Assembly (NCBI RefSeq): GCF_020740795.1
Contig: NC_067304.1
Coordinates: 5,694,056 to 5,758,055 of the forward strand
Length of the DNA stretch: 64,000 bases
Direction of reading: 5' to 3'
Source: Apus apus
Taxonomy: Eukaryota; Chordata; Aves; Apodiformes; Apodidae
This document shows, piece by piece, positions 27,721 to 49,400 of the stretch. Each line of letters starts with the position of its first letter. Position 1 is the stretch's first letter. The position numbers and the translations under genes were made by a program. The notes under the pieces are model-generated. The model had not been told where the DNA came from, did not search any database, and saw only the letters and a list, made by a program, of their open reading frames with translations.

Positions 27721-30700
27721 TGACCTGCTTTGTAAAATATGCAGGTTTTTTGGTAACCAGAGGACCTTTCTGCACAGCCTGAGCCCGGTGTCCTACAGCA
27801 CTCACGGTGTATTTAGCAATTTCATAGAAAGCTCCTTCTGGCATTTTACTTCAAAAGCATTTTAAGGAATCTGAAATATTTGTCATGAAAAAATATGATT
27901 TTGAGAGTGTTCCTCAGTACTACTGACTCAATGCCCTGCTCTTGAATCGATGGAGTGGTGGGATGAATACAGGATGTTTGATGTGGGTTTGTTTTTAATG
28001 GTGAGCTCGTGTTTCAAGTTCTTGTTCCTTTGTCCCTGAGCACAGAGCCTGGCCTGGCAGTTCATTCATTCACGTGCAGATTGCTTGGTTTGGTGGATTT
28101 TTTAAAGCAAAGCCCTTTGACTTTTTATTCTCATTTTCTCTAAACTTCTTTCTAATTCTAAAGGCAAACCCATGAAAGCAGCATGTACCTTCCCCCTCCC
28201 CATGGAACTTTGTCACAAGACTATTAATCATGTCTTACAATCATTTGGCTAATGCAGTAGATCCATTCAGAGGCAGAGGGTCTGCCTGCAGACGATTTGC
28301 TACTGTGAGATATGAAAGTGGAACAGATTTCTTCAGGAAATATTTAAGCAAGGTCATAATAACACTCATTACACTCTAAGCAGTGATGTGTCAGTGGCTG
28401 GATCAGGCAGAGTGCAGCAGCAGCCACACGGATCGACTTATTCTGCAGAAGAGACCAAAGGTTACACATTAATATTGAAACTACTTACTACTTTCAGCAA
28501 AGACTTGATGGATTGAAGTCCTGCAAGTTGCTTAATTTGTTATGAGGGGGGAGAGGGCAGCTAAACAAATTAAAGCTATGCTATGTACTTCATTTTCATC
28601 TCCAAAGGTCTTTACCTACATTAATTAGAGAGCATTTCCAGCCTATTATGCAACCTTAACACACTGCTCCTCTGGCACTGTCAGAAGGTGAAGGAGCAGA
28701 AGGGCACAGGCTGCCCCTGCTCAGAGGTGGGTGTTGAAAACCACAAGTTGCTCCCACGCAGGTGGGGTGTCCTCTGCCCCCTTCTCCACCCATGCATCCG
28801 CTGCTGTGCCTGGAGGAGGTGCCCACCCCGCCCGGGGATGCTGCCCATGTGAGCAGGGGTCAGGAGGGAGGTGACAAATGTGTGTCAGGAGCGAGATGGA
28901 CACATCCCACAGCAGGAAACCTGCCTGTCCCACCACAAAGCCTCTTTGCTCACATTTCCTTAGGATGTTTTCTATTCCTGTGAGAAGAAAAGCTTCTTCA
29001 ACTAAACAAGCAGCTGCAGTAAACCCTGGCTACCCACATGCTGTGCTAGCACTGGGGGGGGTCAGGACATTGCTGGGCCCAAGCCTGATTAAACAGCAAA
29101 AACCAGACAACAAATACATCAAACATTGCATTATCACAAACTACTGCAAATTGCAACAAGTGGCTCAAACACTGAGGCAAAGCAAAGAGGAGTTCCCAGA
29201 GCCTGCACCAGGAAATTCACAGGTCCCATCATCCCAAAATTACAGCTGGACTGAGAGCATCCTGCACCAAGCCCCTTGGCTAATACTTCCCCGTGCACCA
29301 AAACAGGAAAAAGTACAGAGAAACATATGATCCAACACAAGGAAGGAGGAAGGTGGGCAAGTATCCATCACCCGAGCACATATGCAGCTTTACATTGCAG
29401 GCAATTCAAACATTTCATTCTTTTGCTCCCAGAATAGCAGCTCTCACTCCCCTCCCTGGCAGAGGGGAGGCAGGAAATGACTGGCTCGTGATGGCACCGA
29501 AAAACTGAGAGAGGGAAACCAAAGCCACGTGGAGGGAGTCAGAGCTGCTCATCCAGCCTTGCCTCCAGACACCAGCACAACCCAGTGCTGTACACAGAGA
29601 GTGACAGAAGGAGGAACTATAAGATGAGCAGATGATTCACAGGAGACTAAAGCAAACACGATCCTACCTTCCTTTAGGAGCAAAATCCGTTTAAAACAGA
29701 AACTTGTTGAATTCATAAGGAATCAAGGAGGAGAATACTGAGAGGATCAAGCTGAAGTGAGCAAACGTTGGGCAAATTTGATACTTGTGCTCAAATGGGC
29801 CAAACTGTAAATGGCTCCATGGTCCCCTCCCACCAGGGGGGTGACAGCCACCCCTGCCCTGGTGCCTGTGGCACAGTCCAGCCTCCCCAGGAGGGGTCCC
29901 TGCACTGTGCTGTGCTCAGGCTGCCCCCAAAGAGCTTGTGCCAACTGGGCTGAGCTTCAGCACAGGGACAGAGATTAAAATACCCCATGTCCCCGGGGCC
30001 AGGCTGACCTACTTCTTTTTACTTGATATTCTTTGTTTGACAGTGGGCTGGGAAAGAAACAGAGAGGTCATCTGAATTTCACCCGTCACTCAGCACCACA
30101 CTGGCATCATGCATTTGATATTTATTTACAGTGGGTAAAACTCACCTTCCACCAGCAGCTCAACGTCTGCGCTGAACATTCTCTTCTTGTGACACTCCAG
30201 CTCTGCAGAGATTTGGGATGGGCAGATGAGTGTGAAACGAAACTTCATTTTGGGGCTCCAATTATTGGCAGAAAGGTTTCTACTAATTAATCTGCATTTT
30301 TGTGAAGAACTTTTGATCTTCAGTGGGTCTGAACAGCAGGATATGGCTGGTTTTTATAAGGAGTTGTATTTCTAGGAGTCACACATGCATCAGAATCCAG
30401 AAGGTAAAGGAACATCAAGTGCTTGCTGGCCTTTGGTGATTTTATGGACTGAAGCCTTCAACTGTTTACAACTGAGTCAATTTTGTTTTCAATAATGTTA
30501 AATTAACCTTTAAAAAATTGTGTCAAGGAGCTCAAAACCCTGAAACCGTGCTAATTAGGGAGATAAAGTAGGCTCAGGAGAAATTCAATATCCAAGGTGT
30601 CTGTCATGAAACAAGACCTTTCCTTTTTTTCTCTGCTTCAATACTTCTGCCTTTTCCAAACACTTGTTTTCACACAAAAGATGGTGCCTTGTCTCTGGAA

Positions 30701-32034
30701 GGCTCAGCTTGTGTCCCACAGGCCTTGGGGCTGCCCTTGCTGCTCTCAGGAAGTGTGATGCTCCACGTGCTGAGGGGATGCCCCACGTGCCAAGCCCCTG
30801 CTGCCCAGAGTCTATTGCTTTTCTATCCTGACAGCACGGACAAGCCTCAGCTTTTTTTTTTTTTTCTAGTCTCAGGGCTTCTTTTTCACCTTCCAGCATA
30901 TGTCCAGCTCTGTAATGTTAGACTTGATCTCATTAGGTGTGCTTAGATATCTGGGTAACGTGTCACACCTCCCAGCCCTTGTGCAAGCTCTAATTCTGCC
31001 AGGGCTGGCTGAGCTGCCCCAGGTGACAGTGTTACCTGGTGTCACAGCCGTGAGCCTGGGCAGGGCTCTGAAGAGCTTAGGGGCAGCTGGGAGGTGGGGA
31101 TGGGACTGACCAAGGTCAAGCCACCCATGAGCAGCAGCAGCAGGTGTTTCGGGTGCACGGCCCAGGGAGCCCCATGGCTGCTCTTCCCAGCACAGCAGGT
31201 TCCTCTGATGCCAGTGACACGGGCTCGAGCACCACTCCAGAAAGCTGCATTTCCTGCAAGCTGCCTTCACCACCCCCTGAGCCAGGCCAGGGGCTGCAGG
31301 CAGGACCTGTTTGCTGCACAGCTGCAGCACAGACACCCCGTGGGGCAGGGAGCAGGGAGCTGGGCACCCCAGCCATGGCAGCTGCCTCCCAGCAGCCAGC
31401 ACCCTGCAGGAAAGAGGCAACGGGGAGGTTCTGACTCAGAGCAAAAGAAATCTGTCAATTAACAAAAATTAAAGATGACAGCAGCACAAACTGTACAAGA
31501 CAGATCAACAAAATGTTTCATATCAATTCTCCTCCCTGCAGTCATGAGCTCTTTAAACTATTTACTATCTGAGCAATAAAGCAGCTCAACCATAATCTAT
31601 ATCTGTCACGAGTTGTTCCTAACTTTTAACTCATTAAGTCATCGATGCTTTGGTTAAAATTAACAACCATTCAGCAGGACTTTTTTAACCACTAATTAGG
31701 AAGCAAAATATAAACATTTGTCATTGCCAACATGCACTAAATGAGTATTCTGACCAGAGAGGGTTACCATATGGCGACCAGCTGCCACCCAGCTGATCTG
31801 GTGCTACACTGCACTGATGGCTGGAGTGGGAGATGATGGTAGGAACATGGTCAGCACTGGCAGCTGGGAGTAACAAAAGCAGCTCAAAATTTCACCTACT
31901 TGAGAAGTCTGACTCATCTGACCAACCAAGCACCAGTCACAGCATCCTGAACCCAGCCAGCTCCTGGGTAATCCTGATCTTCACGTGAGCAGCTGCCACA
32001 TCAGTCACCTCTTTCCTTCTCCTCTTCCTCACAG
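27642..32034 (+). other. Probable CAMK1G intron 1
   Basis: No coding content was recognised. The interval includes motif-dense AT-rich blocks at about 28.3-28.7 kb and 31.45-31.75 kb that look like candidate intronic regulatory elements, a T14 run at 30,852-30,865 and a short AGC-repeat patch near 31,129. Assignment as intron depends on the inferred first exon. Confidence 0.5.
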
Positions 32035-41000
<8,966 letters not shown>

Positions 41001-42560
41001 TGAGGAGGCAGCCACCGGGCTCCCCGCATGGCCAGTGGTAAGTGCTCCTCACCCCACTCCCCAGCTGCTCCTAGTTCATCCCATTGTGGCGTGAAAAAGG
41101 GAAAGGCACAAATAGCAAAGTGACTGTACATGAAATTAATTGGCTCTCGGGTTTTCTGCAACAGACAAAGCACGTGAAAGGAAGCCAAGCATGGACCTGT
41201 CCTAGCGAGCTCTGCAGTTATTCAAAGCTGCTCACTGGGATTCACAGTGGAACCAAACAGCTTTATCAACTGGGATTAGGGCTCTGAAGCTGTGACCAGG
41301 AGCAAAGGGCTGACAACAGGCTGCTGGTCCATGGCCAAGTGTAGACAGGACATCTCTGCAGCCTGAAGGGCTATTCCTTATCCCAGATTTGGTCCAGGCA
41401 GGTCAGTTTAAGTTGCTTTGTTACCAGAGAGCAGAGCATGGAGAGGTTCCTTTTGTAGGTGAGCAGAGTTCAATCATGAAAGTTTCAGCCTATTTCACCA
41501 CAGCTTGGATTAATTCTGAACTAGCTAAATTGTTATCATTTGCTCCACATCTATATGAGCAGCAAGAAGTATTTCTATTAGATCCTGCCATAAAGACTGT
41601 TCCTTAAAGGGGAGCACATGCCAGCACAGTTCTCCAAAGCTCCACGTGAAGTGAGCTACATCCTGTCATCTCTTATCACACTCCCTACTGATGAGATCAC
41701 AACAGCAGGGCTGTAATATACAAAGCATTAACAGAAGAGACAAATGCAAAGTCTGCAATAGGCTCCAAAAAGGTCCATTCCCATGATCAATCTTGTAATA
41801 ACCCTTCACAAACAAGGCAGACAAAGGGATCTAAGCTGCTCTAACCCCCATGCTACTGCTTGTTAACAGAGCCCGTTTTGAAGGTAGCAGCCTAGTGAAA
41901 CAAAGTTCAACCCTCAGTTGAAATCCTCTCTCTTGCAGACACAGAAGGGCTGTTTTACTCTTTCCTGCACTTCAAAGCCAGACATCAACAGTGCTCGTCA
42001 GAACTGGGCTCTGTCCCGCCCGGAGGGGGCGGCAGCAGCGCCGGGAGCAGGGCCCGAGCAGCACCTCTGTCCCAGGAATCCATCAGTGCAGTGACCTCGG
42101 GGGGTTTCTGGATCATTAAAGCTGGGAGACAGCTCTTTAGCGAGGGAAAGGCTGAGGCTGCTCCTGGCATATTCAGTGTACATTATCCATACGACATTGC
42201 TCAGTGCTATAAGCTTTTGTTTTCTGTGTACTGTTTAGTTGTCCAAGGCACAATAAATGCACTGCACAGCAGGAATCCTACGAACCAAAGCCATGCAGAG
42301 CTTTACTCAGTGGCAGCTCGGTCCTTTTTACAATCTGCATCCTGTCCTCTCCTTGGGTTTCAGTTAGTCCCAGGCTTTAGCACTTGGAAGTTCCGCATCG
42401 ACCGGCTGCCCAGTTCTCACTTCAGCTACAGAAGGAGAGGCAACCTGCTAGCAACCTCCATATGTCTGATAATAATCACAGCAAGGTCTAAATTCCCTGC
42501 CTCCAAGCCTATAATTGCACAATAAATACTTGCTTAATAAAGCTGAGTTTTGTTTTGTAA
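41001..42560 (+). other. CAMK1G: CAMK1G 3' UTR (inferred extent)
   Basis: No open frame or exon is recognisable between the CAMK1G stop and the paired AATAAA signals at 42.5 kb. An earlier AATAAA lies at 42,252-42,257 and could give a shorter transcript. The extent is inferred from signal position only. Confidence 0.5.
42521..42541 (+). terminator. Candidate CAMK1G poly(A) signals (two AATAAA)
   Basis: AATAAA occurs at 42,521-42,526 and again at 42,536-42,541, followed by a GT-rich stretch (gagttttgttttgtaaag) as expected of a downstream cleavage element. These are the best-looking poly(A) signals after the CAMK1G stop. Confidence 0.55.
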
Positions 42561-43035
42561 AGTGCCTGTTGGTTATTCATAGAAATCTGACGTGGAAACA
42601 GTCTGTTAAATCCATGCCACAGCGTTCCCTGTGCATCCACAGACCTGCTCCCTCTGGCATTTCTCTGGCAAAGTGTTGCACGGTAAATAGATTGTGGCAG
42701 AAAAGTCAACAAGAGATTTGACTTCACCTTTGAATATGAGATGGCATTTCTCTTATTTGTATAAATACGGTACGTTTATACAGATACGATGGAGATAAAG
42801 TTCTCTATTTCTGTGATCTCGTTCTTGGAAGAAAGATCTAGGAGGGAAGCACTGAAGCCACGGCAAGTTTTACAGATTAACTGCAACGTAGGTAAAAAGT
42901 ATGAAAGGGCCCCACATGAGGGTTTTAATTTGAAAAGTGACATTCAGCTTCAAGAGCTTGAATAGCCTAAAACAAGGAAAAGGAAGAATGTCTTGGTTTA
43001 TAAACCCCTTTGGGAATAACAGCTTTGGGGATGTT

Positions 43036-43041
43036 TTTATT
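43036..43041 (-). terminator. Candidate LAMB3 poly(A) signal
   Basis: AATAAA on the minus strand, about 250 bases after the LAMB3 stop codon. Other plausible signals on this strand before the CAMK1G end are weaker (AATAAG near 42,755). Confidence 0.5.
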
Positions 43042-43292
43042 TGCAATGGAAGACAATGTCTCTCCCTCTTCTATCTCCAACCACCGGCAGCTCCAGGCAG
43101 TCCAGCCAAGGTGAGCCCTCTCCAGGGGGCTGCTCCTTTGGCTCAGTGCAGCTATTTTCCAGAGGTATGGAAACTCAGTTTGCTAGAAATAGAGACATTG
43201 GGCACACGAGAACTCCAGCTGGAAAATGGGGATCAATCCAGCAGTCAGTGCCTGCAGGAGGAAGGCCGTGCCATGGGGGCATGGGCAGCTGC
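43042..43292 (-). other. LAMB3: LAMB3 3' UTR (inferred extent)
   Basis: Minus-strand sequence between the LAMB3 stop codon and the candidate AATAAA. No coding content was recognised. Confidence 0.5.
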
Positions 43293-43429
43293 TCAGGAGC
43301 AGCTCTCGTAGTAGGCGACTCGCTTGGCGATGGCATCTCGGATCATTCCCACCTGCTTCTCCAGGCCTGACAGCCTGGCTGACTTGGACATCAAAGCCTT
43401 GTTGCTTTCCTGAATTTCCACCTCTAAAG
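43293..43429 (-). CDS. LAMB3: LAMB3 exon 23-equivalent (C-terminus and stop)
   Basis: Acceptor tctcctcag. Encodes [20 protein letters not shown], then [20 protein letters not shown] and ESCS, then TGA at 43,295-43,293. The GLEK-V--IRD pattern matches the human C-terminal end. The penultimate Cys is the interchain disulfide residue of beta chains. Confidence 0.95.
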
Positions 43430-46400
43430 CTGAGGAGAGAGGGCAGGAAAGGGTTATGTGATGATGGGAAAGAAGGAGGGCAGGTTGGGCTGAGCCTCCA
43501 CCTCCCCTTCCATAGCCCTAGTGGGGCATGGAAAACCAGCATCATCTTCTCCTGCATTCCCCCTTCTCCCCATCAGAAAACCCCAACACGCTGTTCCAAA
43601 GAAAGCCATTACTTTTGAATGCTTAAAAATTGAAGTGAGCACATGAAAGAAAAGAGAGGTACATCAGCAGGCAGGGCATCCCTTCCACAACCACCCACAC
43701 ACCCCAGCAAATTCTAAATCAACTGGCTAAGCACCAGCAGATGCAGCCCAAATCTGCACTATCTCACTGCCAAAGCTGCCTTGACTTCCTCGTAATTTCT
43801 TTCCCTCACCCTGCTGGGAATCAAAAGCCCTTTCCCTGTGCATGAAATGATTGCACTGAGTTCACAAAGAGTCTTACTTTCCATCCTGAGCATCATGGCC
43901 AAAGTTTCCTCAAAGAGAGCCTGTGCCTCCAGGTCTATGCTTTGCACCCTGCTGCCCTGCTCTCCCAGGGCTGGGCTCTGCTCCATCCTTCCCTTCAGCT
44001 CAGTGTACATTTGCTTCACTTGTTCAAAAGCCTGTGGAAAAGAAATAAGCAGGGCAGGTAGGATCAAGAACACACACCGGGGGTAAGAGGATTTCTTAAA
44101 TATTAAATGGACACTGCCCACGAGCTCTGCCACGATGTTATGCAAATGCATGGCAGTTTGATGTGCTCTAAGAGATGCTGAGTGGCAGCTGAATGGGCTG
44201 CTCTGCCTCAGGCAGGAGATCAGCAGAGAGAAGTTTCCACTAAAAAACATTAGGATTGAGAAAGGTCCTGGAAAAACTCAAGTAGCGTGAGGCTGCATCA
44301 GATGAGTAAGAAGTGACAGGGCAACGGACCAGCCGTGGCCTGAGCAGGAAAGGCTCCTTGGCTCCTCCAGAACCGAGCCAGGACACACTGGCCGTGCCAA
44401 CAGCAGCAGGGAGGAGCGGCAGAGCTGCTGACATACCTGCTGTGTGCTGCGGGCGCGCTGCCCCGCCTCGCTGCCCGTCTGCCCCGCCTCGCTGCCCCGC
44501 AGCCGGTTCTGGGCCGCCCTGCCCTGCAGCACCGAGAGCTGCTCCCCCAGCCCCTCCAGCTGGGCCACCATGGCCTGCAGGTTCTTCTCAGCGGGACCAA
44601 GAACGGCCTCGATCTGAAAGCAGAGAAGCCCCACGTCAGGAAGGGAAGCTACCAAGTGGGGAAGTTTGGCAGGAGCGGTGAGCAGGGCACGGTGTGAGTA
44701 CCTGGGAAGTCACCACGCGTCACCTACCTCATCAACGCGCTCCTGGATGAAGCGGAGGGAGGAGCTGGAGCCCCTGATGGCTCCCCGGGCCTCCAGGAGC
44801 ACCGTGTTGGCTTGTCGCAGGTTTCCCAGCACCTCCTCCACGTTGCCCTCCACGGCATTAGCCCGGTTCCTGGGGAAAGGTGGGAAACAGCCAGAGTAAG
44901 CACAGGTGGTTGCATGGGCTGGAAGTCAGGGCTGCAGAGGCTAAAGAAAGAAGCTTGAGAAGGAAGACAGGATTTTGACTGAGAAGGTTGCACTCTCCTT
45001 CCCCCAAAAGCCACAAACCCATCTGGACACACTGCCCTCCAGCAGGTTTCCTTTGGAGAGAAGTGTCATTTCCATTTCACACCCCCAGGCAGAGAAGACA
45101 AACTGAGAAGGGGAGAGAAAAGCCTTCCTTTAAACTAGTTGGAAATCTTTATTTTGCAAGTAGTGCAAGAAAAGGTACTGAAGGGAAAGCAATAACCACT
45201 GAACCAGTTTCAATGAATACTTTTCTGCGGCAGTGGGACTATTCAGGGTGGGTGACAGGGCGCCCTGCAGAAAGCCAGACTCCCTTGTCTCATCAATCCC
45301 AGCAGGTTAAGCAGGTGTCAGACACTATCAAGGAGTTTAGGTACTTATCCCGCTGGCCTTCTCACCAGGATATTGCTGCAAGTCAACACGTGACAAAGTA
45401 AATGCTCCCAATTTGCAAGGACACTCTGTAATTAGTTTTTAAGGGACCATGGGATAATCCTCCCAACTTTCACCGAGAAAACAAATAGCCCATTTAATCT
45501 CCTCATGCTCTCTTGTGCAACTAGGATGTAGGTCACGAATATCGAGTAATGCCAGGGCAGCCCTGTCATCTCTCATCACAGGGACTCAAGTGATAGAGAA
45601 AATCCTCTCTTGCTTTTCATAAGGACCTTCTTGTTCTAGCACCTGTAACAAGATCTGCTCTTGGCAGCCAGATCCCTTACTTGCATCGGGGCACAAGGAG
45701 GTGTCTGCAGAGATGACAGACACTTTTTTCATTGTGTGGACATAGATGATCCTGGGCTAAATCTTTGCATTGTGCAAGTCAGTACAGTGACCCCAGCTGA
45801 GTGCCCTTGAGTCCCAACTGACTTTGAACCCCAGCTGACCTGGCTTGTTCTGCCTGCTGCTGCAGCTGCTTGGCCCTGGCCATGTCCTCGGCCGTCTGGG
45901 CCAGGATGTTCTCTGGGCACTGCAGCTTAGTCGCCATATTTTGGATCTCAGTCATTTTCCTCAGGACTGCAGCAGCATCCGTGGGGAGGCGCAGGGAGAG
46001 AACAGACTCGCTGATCTGCTGGATAGTGGCAGGGTCCATGTCCTTGTCTGCAGAGCAAACAGACAGTGTCAGGAATGGGAGAGGGGAAAGGCAGGAGTGG
46101 AAATGCCAGGAAGGACGAGGGCAGGTGCCCACTCATGCTCTCACACACACAGTGATGAGCTTGTGTTTCAAGACAAGCCTTTTTCTATTTCACAAATAAA
46201 AGTTCATACAACTGAGGAATCAGAAGCAGGCAAAGCCCAAGGGACATTAGCCCAGGGATTAGCTCAGAAATATCTTCACTCATCATTAACACCAGGCAGC
46301 ACCAAGTGACCTGATTTTCTTATTCAGCTAATACTCATGAGGCTCATTATGTTATTACAATCTGTCTGTGAACAATAAGTCATCCCATTGGTTTACAGGA

Positions 46401-49400
46401 CAACAAGGAATTCTCCTCTGATTAATAGTCTGCTCCAGAGACGATTGGTCTGTTTATCTCTGGTCAGTGAGCATTGCTGGTAAACTTCTCCACATCAGGT
46501 CAATGACAATTGCAAATCCTTGGAGAGCACCAGCATGGGGACAGGCTTGTCCTTGAGCCCCAGAGATGGTACAAGACTCTGCAGCAGAGACCAGGACCCA
46601 GAACAAGCTGTTGTCCCTGCTGCAGACAAAAGGCTGCTCCTCCTGCTTTCTACTTATGTTAATTCAGTCCATTCTTTTAGAGGTAATATTTGAGAGCGGC
46701 TCATGGGGGGGACATTGGGAGACCCCTCTATGAAGCCCTGCACACAGAAGGTCAAGGTTGAGTGGTACCTTCTGCCCCATGGATCTCAGAGATGTCCCCA
46801 AATGTCCCCAGGAGGAAGCAGGCAGGGCCTGCCCTGGTGACATCCCAGGGGAGTTGACACAGATAAACCAGTCAGGAATAATTTGGGTCAATCTGAACAG
46901 CACGGTCAAGCCTGAGCAAGTTAGCTGGGCAAACTGCAACTGCTGACAAAAATCACAGGCTTTTATACTGCTGAAATGTCTTCTTCTCATGTCAGGAAGC
47001 ACTGCTCAGGCCTGCCATGCCATCCCAGAGGCTGGGCATTACCCTTGCTACATAAATACCCACGTGCAGATGAACTGGATATCTGAGAGCTTAGCTGGGG
47101 TGGCTGCTGAGCAGACACCCTCGTGCTGTGCTCTCACACACCACATCACTGTAAACATGAGTTTTTCTGTGCACAAGTCAGCCTTCACAGACAGGCTTTA
47201 CAGCTCGCAGAGCACTCGCTACCTGACAAGAAGCTCCGGACTTGCTGGATGAACTGCTGGATGCGCCGGACGTCTCCTTCAATCTGGGTCCTTGCCACTG
47301 TCACCTGCTCCACCAGCCGCCGGGTGTTGCTTTGAATCTCATTCACAGACGTCTCTGTCGTCTCAATCTGCAAACAACAATATCCTGCTGGAGCCATTTC
47401 TTGTTGACCTGGAACCCCAGCAGCCCTACCTCAACCTCCAGCCAACCGGGCAAGTCACTCTGAGGTGCTGCTATTCCCCACACTCAATACCCCACTGCTT
47501 TAAAAGTTTGTAAATGGTAAAGACTAAGGGTTGGATTTGCAAAGGAAGCTCTCAACCAGGGGCACTACCATGTAGCTTTTTAAAACATCTCTGAAATTAT
47601 GTTAGATGAGTTTGAAAACTCACTATTTCTGCAAGCACCCAAGAGGGCATTGAAAGAAGCTGTAACCACACTAACACAGATTGCACCCAGTGTTGGAGTA
47701 GATAAACCTGTGGATTCAGAGGCGTTTCCACATCCCCATCCCTTCTGCCTTGCCAACCCCAAATGAGGAGGACAAGGCTTCCCCATGACAGTCCCAGACC
47801 CACTCTCGTGCCTTCAGCTCTGTGGCTCCTGTGCTGGGGGGAAGCAGGACCCACGTGCACAGCAGGAACTCTTCCCCTCAAAAACTCCCCAATTTCTGCA
47901 GCTGTCCAAAAGATCAAGTCTCCAGTAGAGCTTGGGACCAGGCATTTCCTGACAGCTGCCCCCCGTCTCGGCTGCAGGCAGGGCGGGGCTGCAGGCAGGG
48001 CCGGGATGCAGGCAGGGCCGGGATGCAGGCAGGGCCGGGATGCAGGCAGGGCCGGGATGCAGGCAGGGCTGGGATGCAGGCAGGGCCGGGATGCAGGCAG
48101 GGCGGGCAGCGCTGCCCACACTCACCAGCTGCGCCGTGTCCCGCAGCCGGGCGCTCAGGCTGCGCAGCTCCCGGTTGGCTTCCCCGGCCGAGCTGAGGGC
48201 CCCGCGGGAGACGGGGAGGAGGCCGCGGCAGGACTGGCCGGCCCCGCAGGCTGGGCTGGGGTCTGGTGGGCAGAGCAGCCCCTCGCAGTGGGCCGGGGTG
48301 CACATCTCCACTCGGGAACCACCGCAGACCTGGAGAGGGAGAGAGCGGTAGGGCAGCAAGGGCACTCGAGTGCCCTCGGGGAGGGAAACCAGGCTCTGGC
48401 AGAGCTGGAGTTCCACCAGCCTCTCCCCAGGGGAGCTGTGGAACTTGGTGTGCTTGTGCTGCTGGGTCCAGGGGGAGCAGGGACGGGCCAGCCCTCCCAA
48501 CCGGGCTGACAGAGGTGCACGTGGCACAGCCCGGACCACCAAAGACCACAACTGTGTCAGAGGCAGCCAGAGCTACACACGTGTTGGGCAGCACTGAACA
48601 CCCACCCCAGACACAGCAATGCCAGGTCTGTATCTCCTCAACACCCCAAACTGGAGTAGAAACGAGAGCAAAGCAGGAGCTAAACCCCAGCAGCCCACAG
48701 AGAGCAACAGGGCATGTCTGCCTGGAGCAAATGTCTCCTTTACTTGTCAGGACAGCTACTCCTCCTCTGGTGCCAGGGGAACTCTGTCCAGTCTGTGCAA
48801 TTTGCTTTGGGATGAAAAGACCCCTCTCTGTTGCCTGGACATCAGTGGTTTTAATTGCCTGGCATCTTCTAGAGTTACCACCCACTGCAGCAGGGCACGT
48901 GCAAACCCAGAGCCAGCACAAGCACTAGCACAGGCTGGTGGCTTGGGAATGTGTTGCTGCCCTGAAAAGCAGAGAGGGGAGGCTGGTGGTCTCCACAGCA
49001 ACCGTGCATTAGGAGACACCGAAATGGATCTCCATGGCAATGACAAAGCAGCCAAGGAGAAATAAAATAAACCTTATCTGGAAATTAAGTGAGTCTTTGA
49101 GATACAAGAACTGACACTAGAGAGTCCTTGGAGGAAAAACTGAGTGTTTAGGAGGGGGTGGTGGGCAATGCTTCAGTATCTGTGATCCCCAGGCAAGGGA
49201 TGCTCAGACAATTCACTGATGTTCCAAAGCAGCAGGTTGCTTGAGTGCCATGTACGAGTCTCTCTGGACAAAGACCGTGTCCTGTGCCCTGCTGGACTGC
49301 ATGGCTGCAGGACAAGGCTGCTGCCTCCTGAAAACTACATGTGCACACGGGGGAAGCCACAAAACCACTTTGTATCTTCACCTGATTTATGACCGGGGTC

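Noticed and set aside
47763-48921. Long plus- and minus-strand open frames (up to about 335 residues) around 48 kb
   Set aside because: They run through the 17-bp minisatellite and GC-rich LAMB3 exon. Only 48126-48329 on the minus strand has laminin similarity and valid splice sites.
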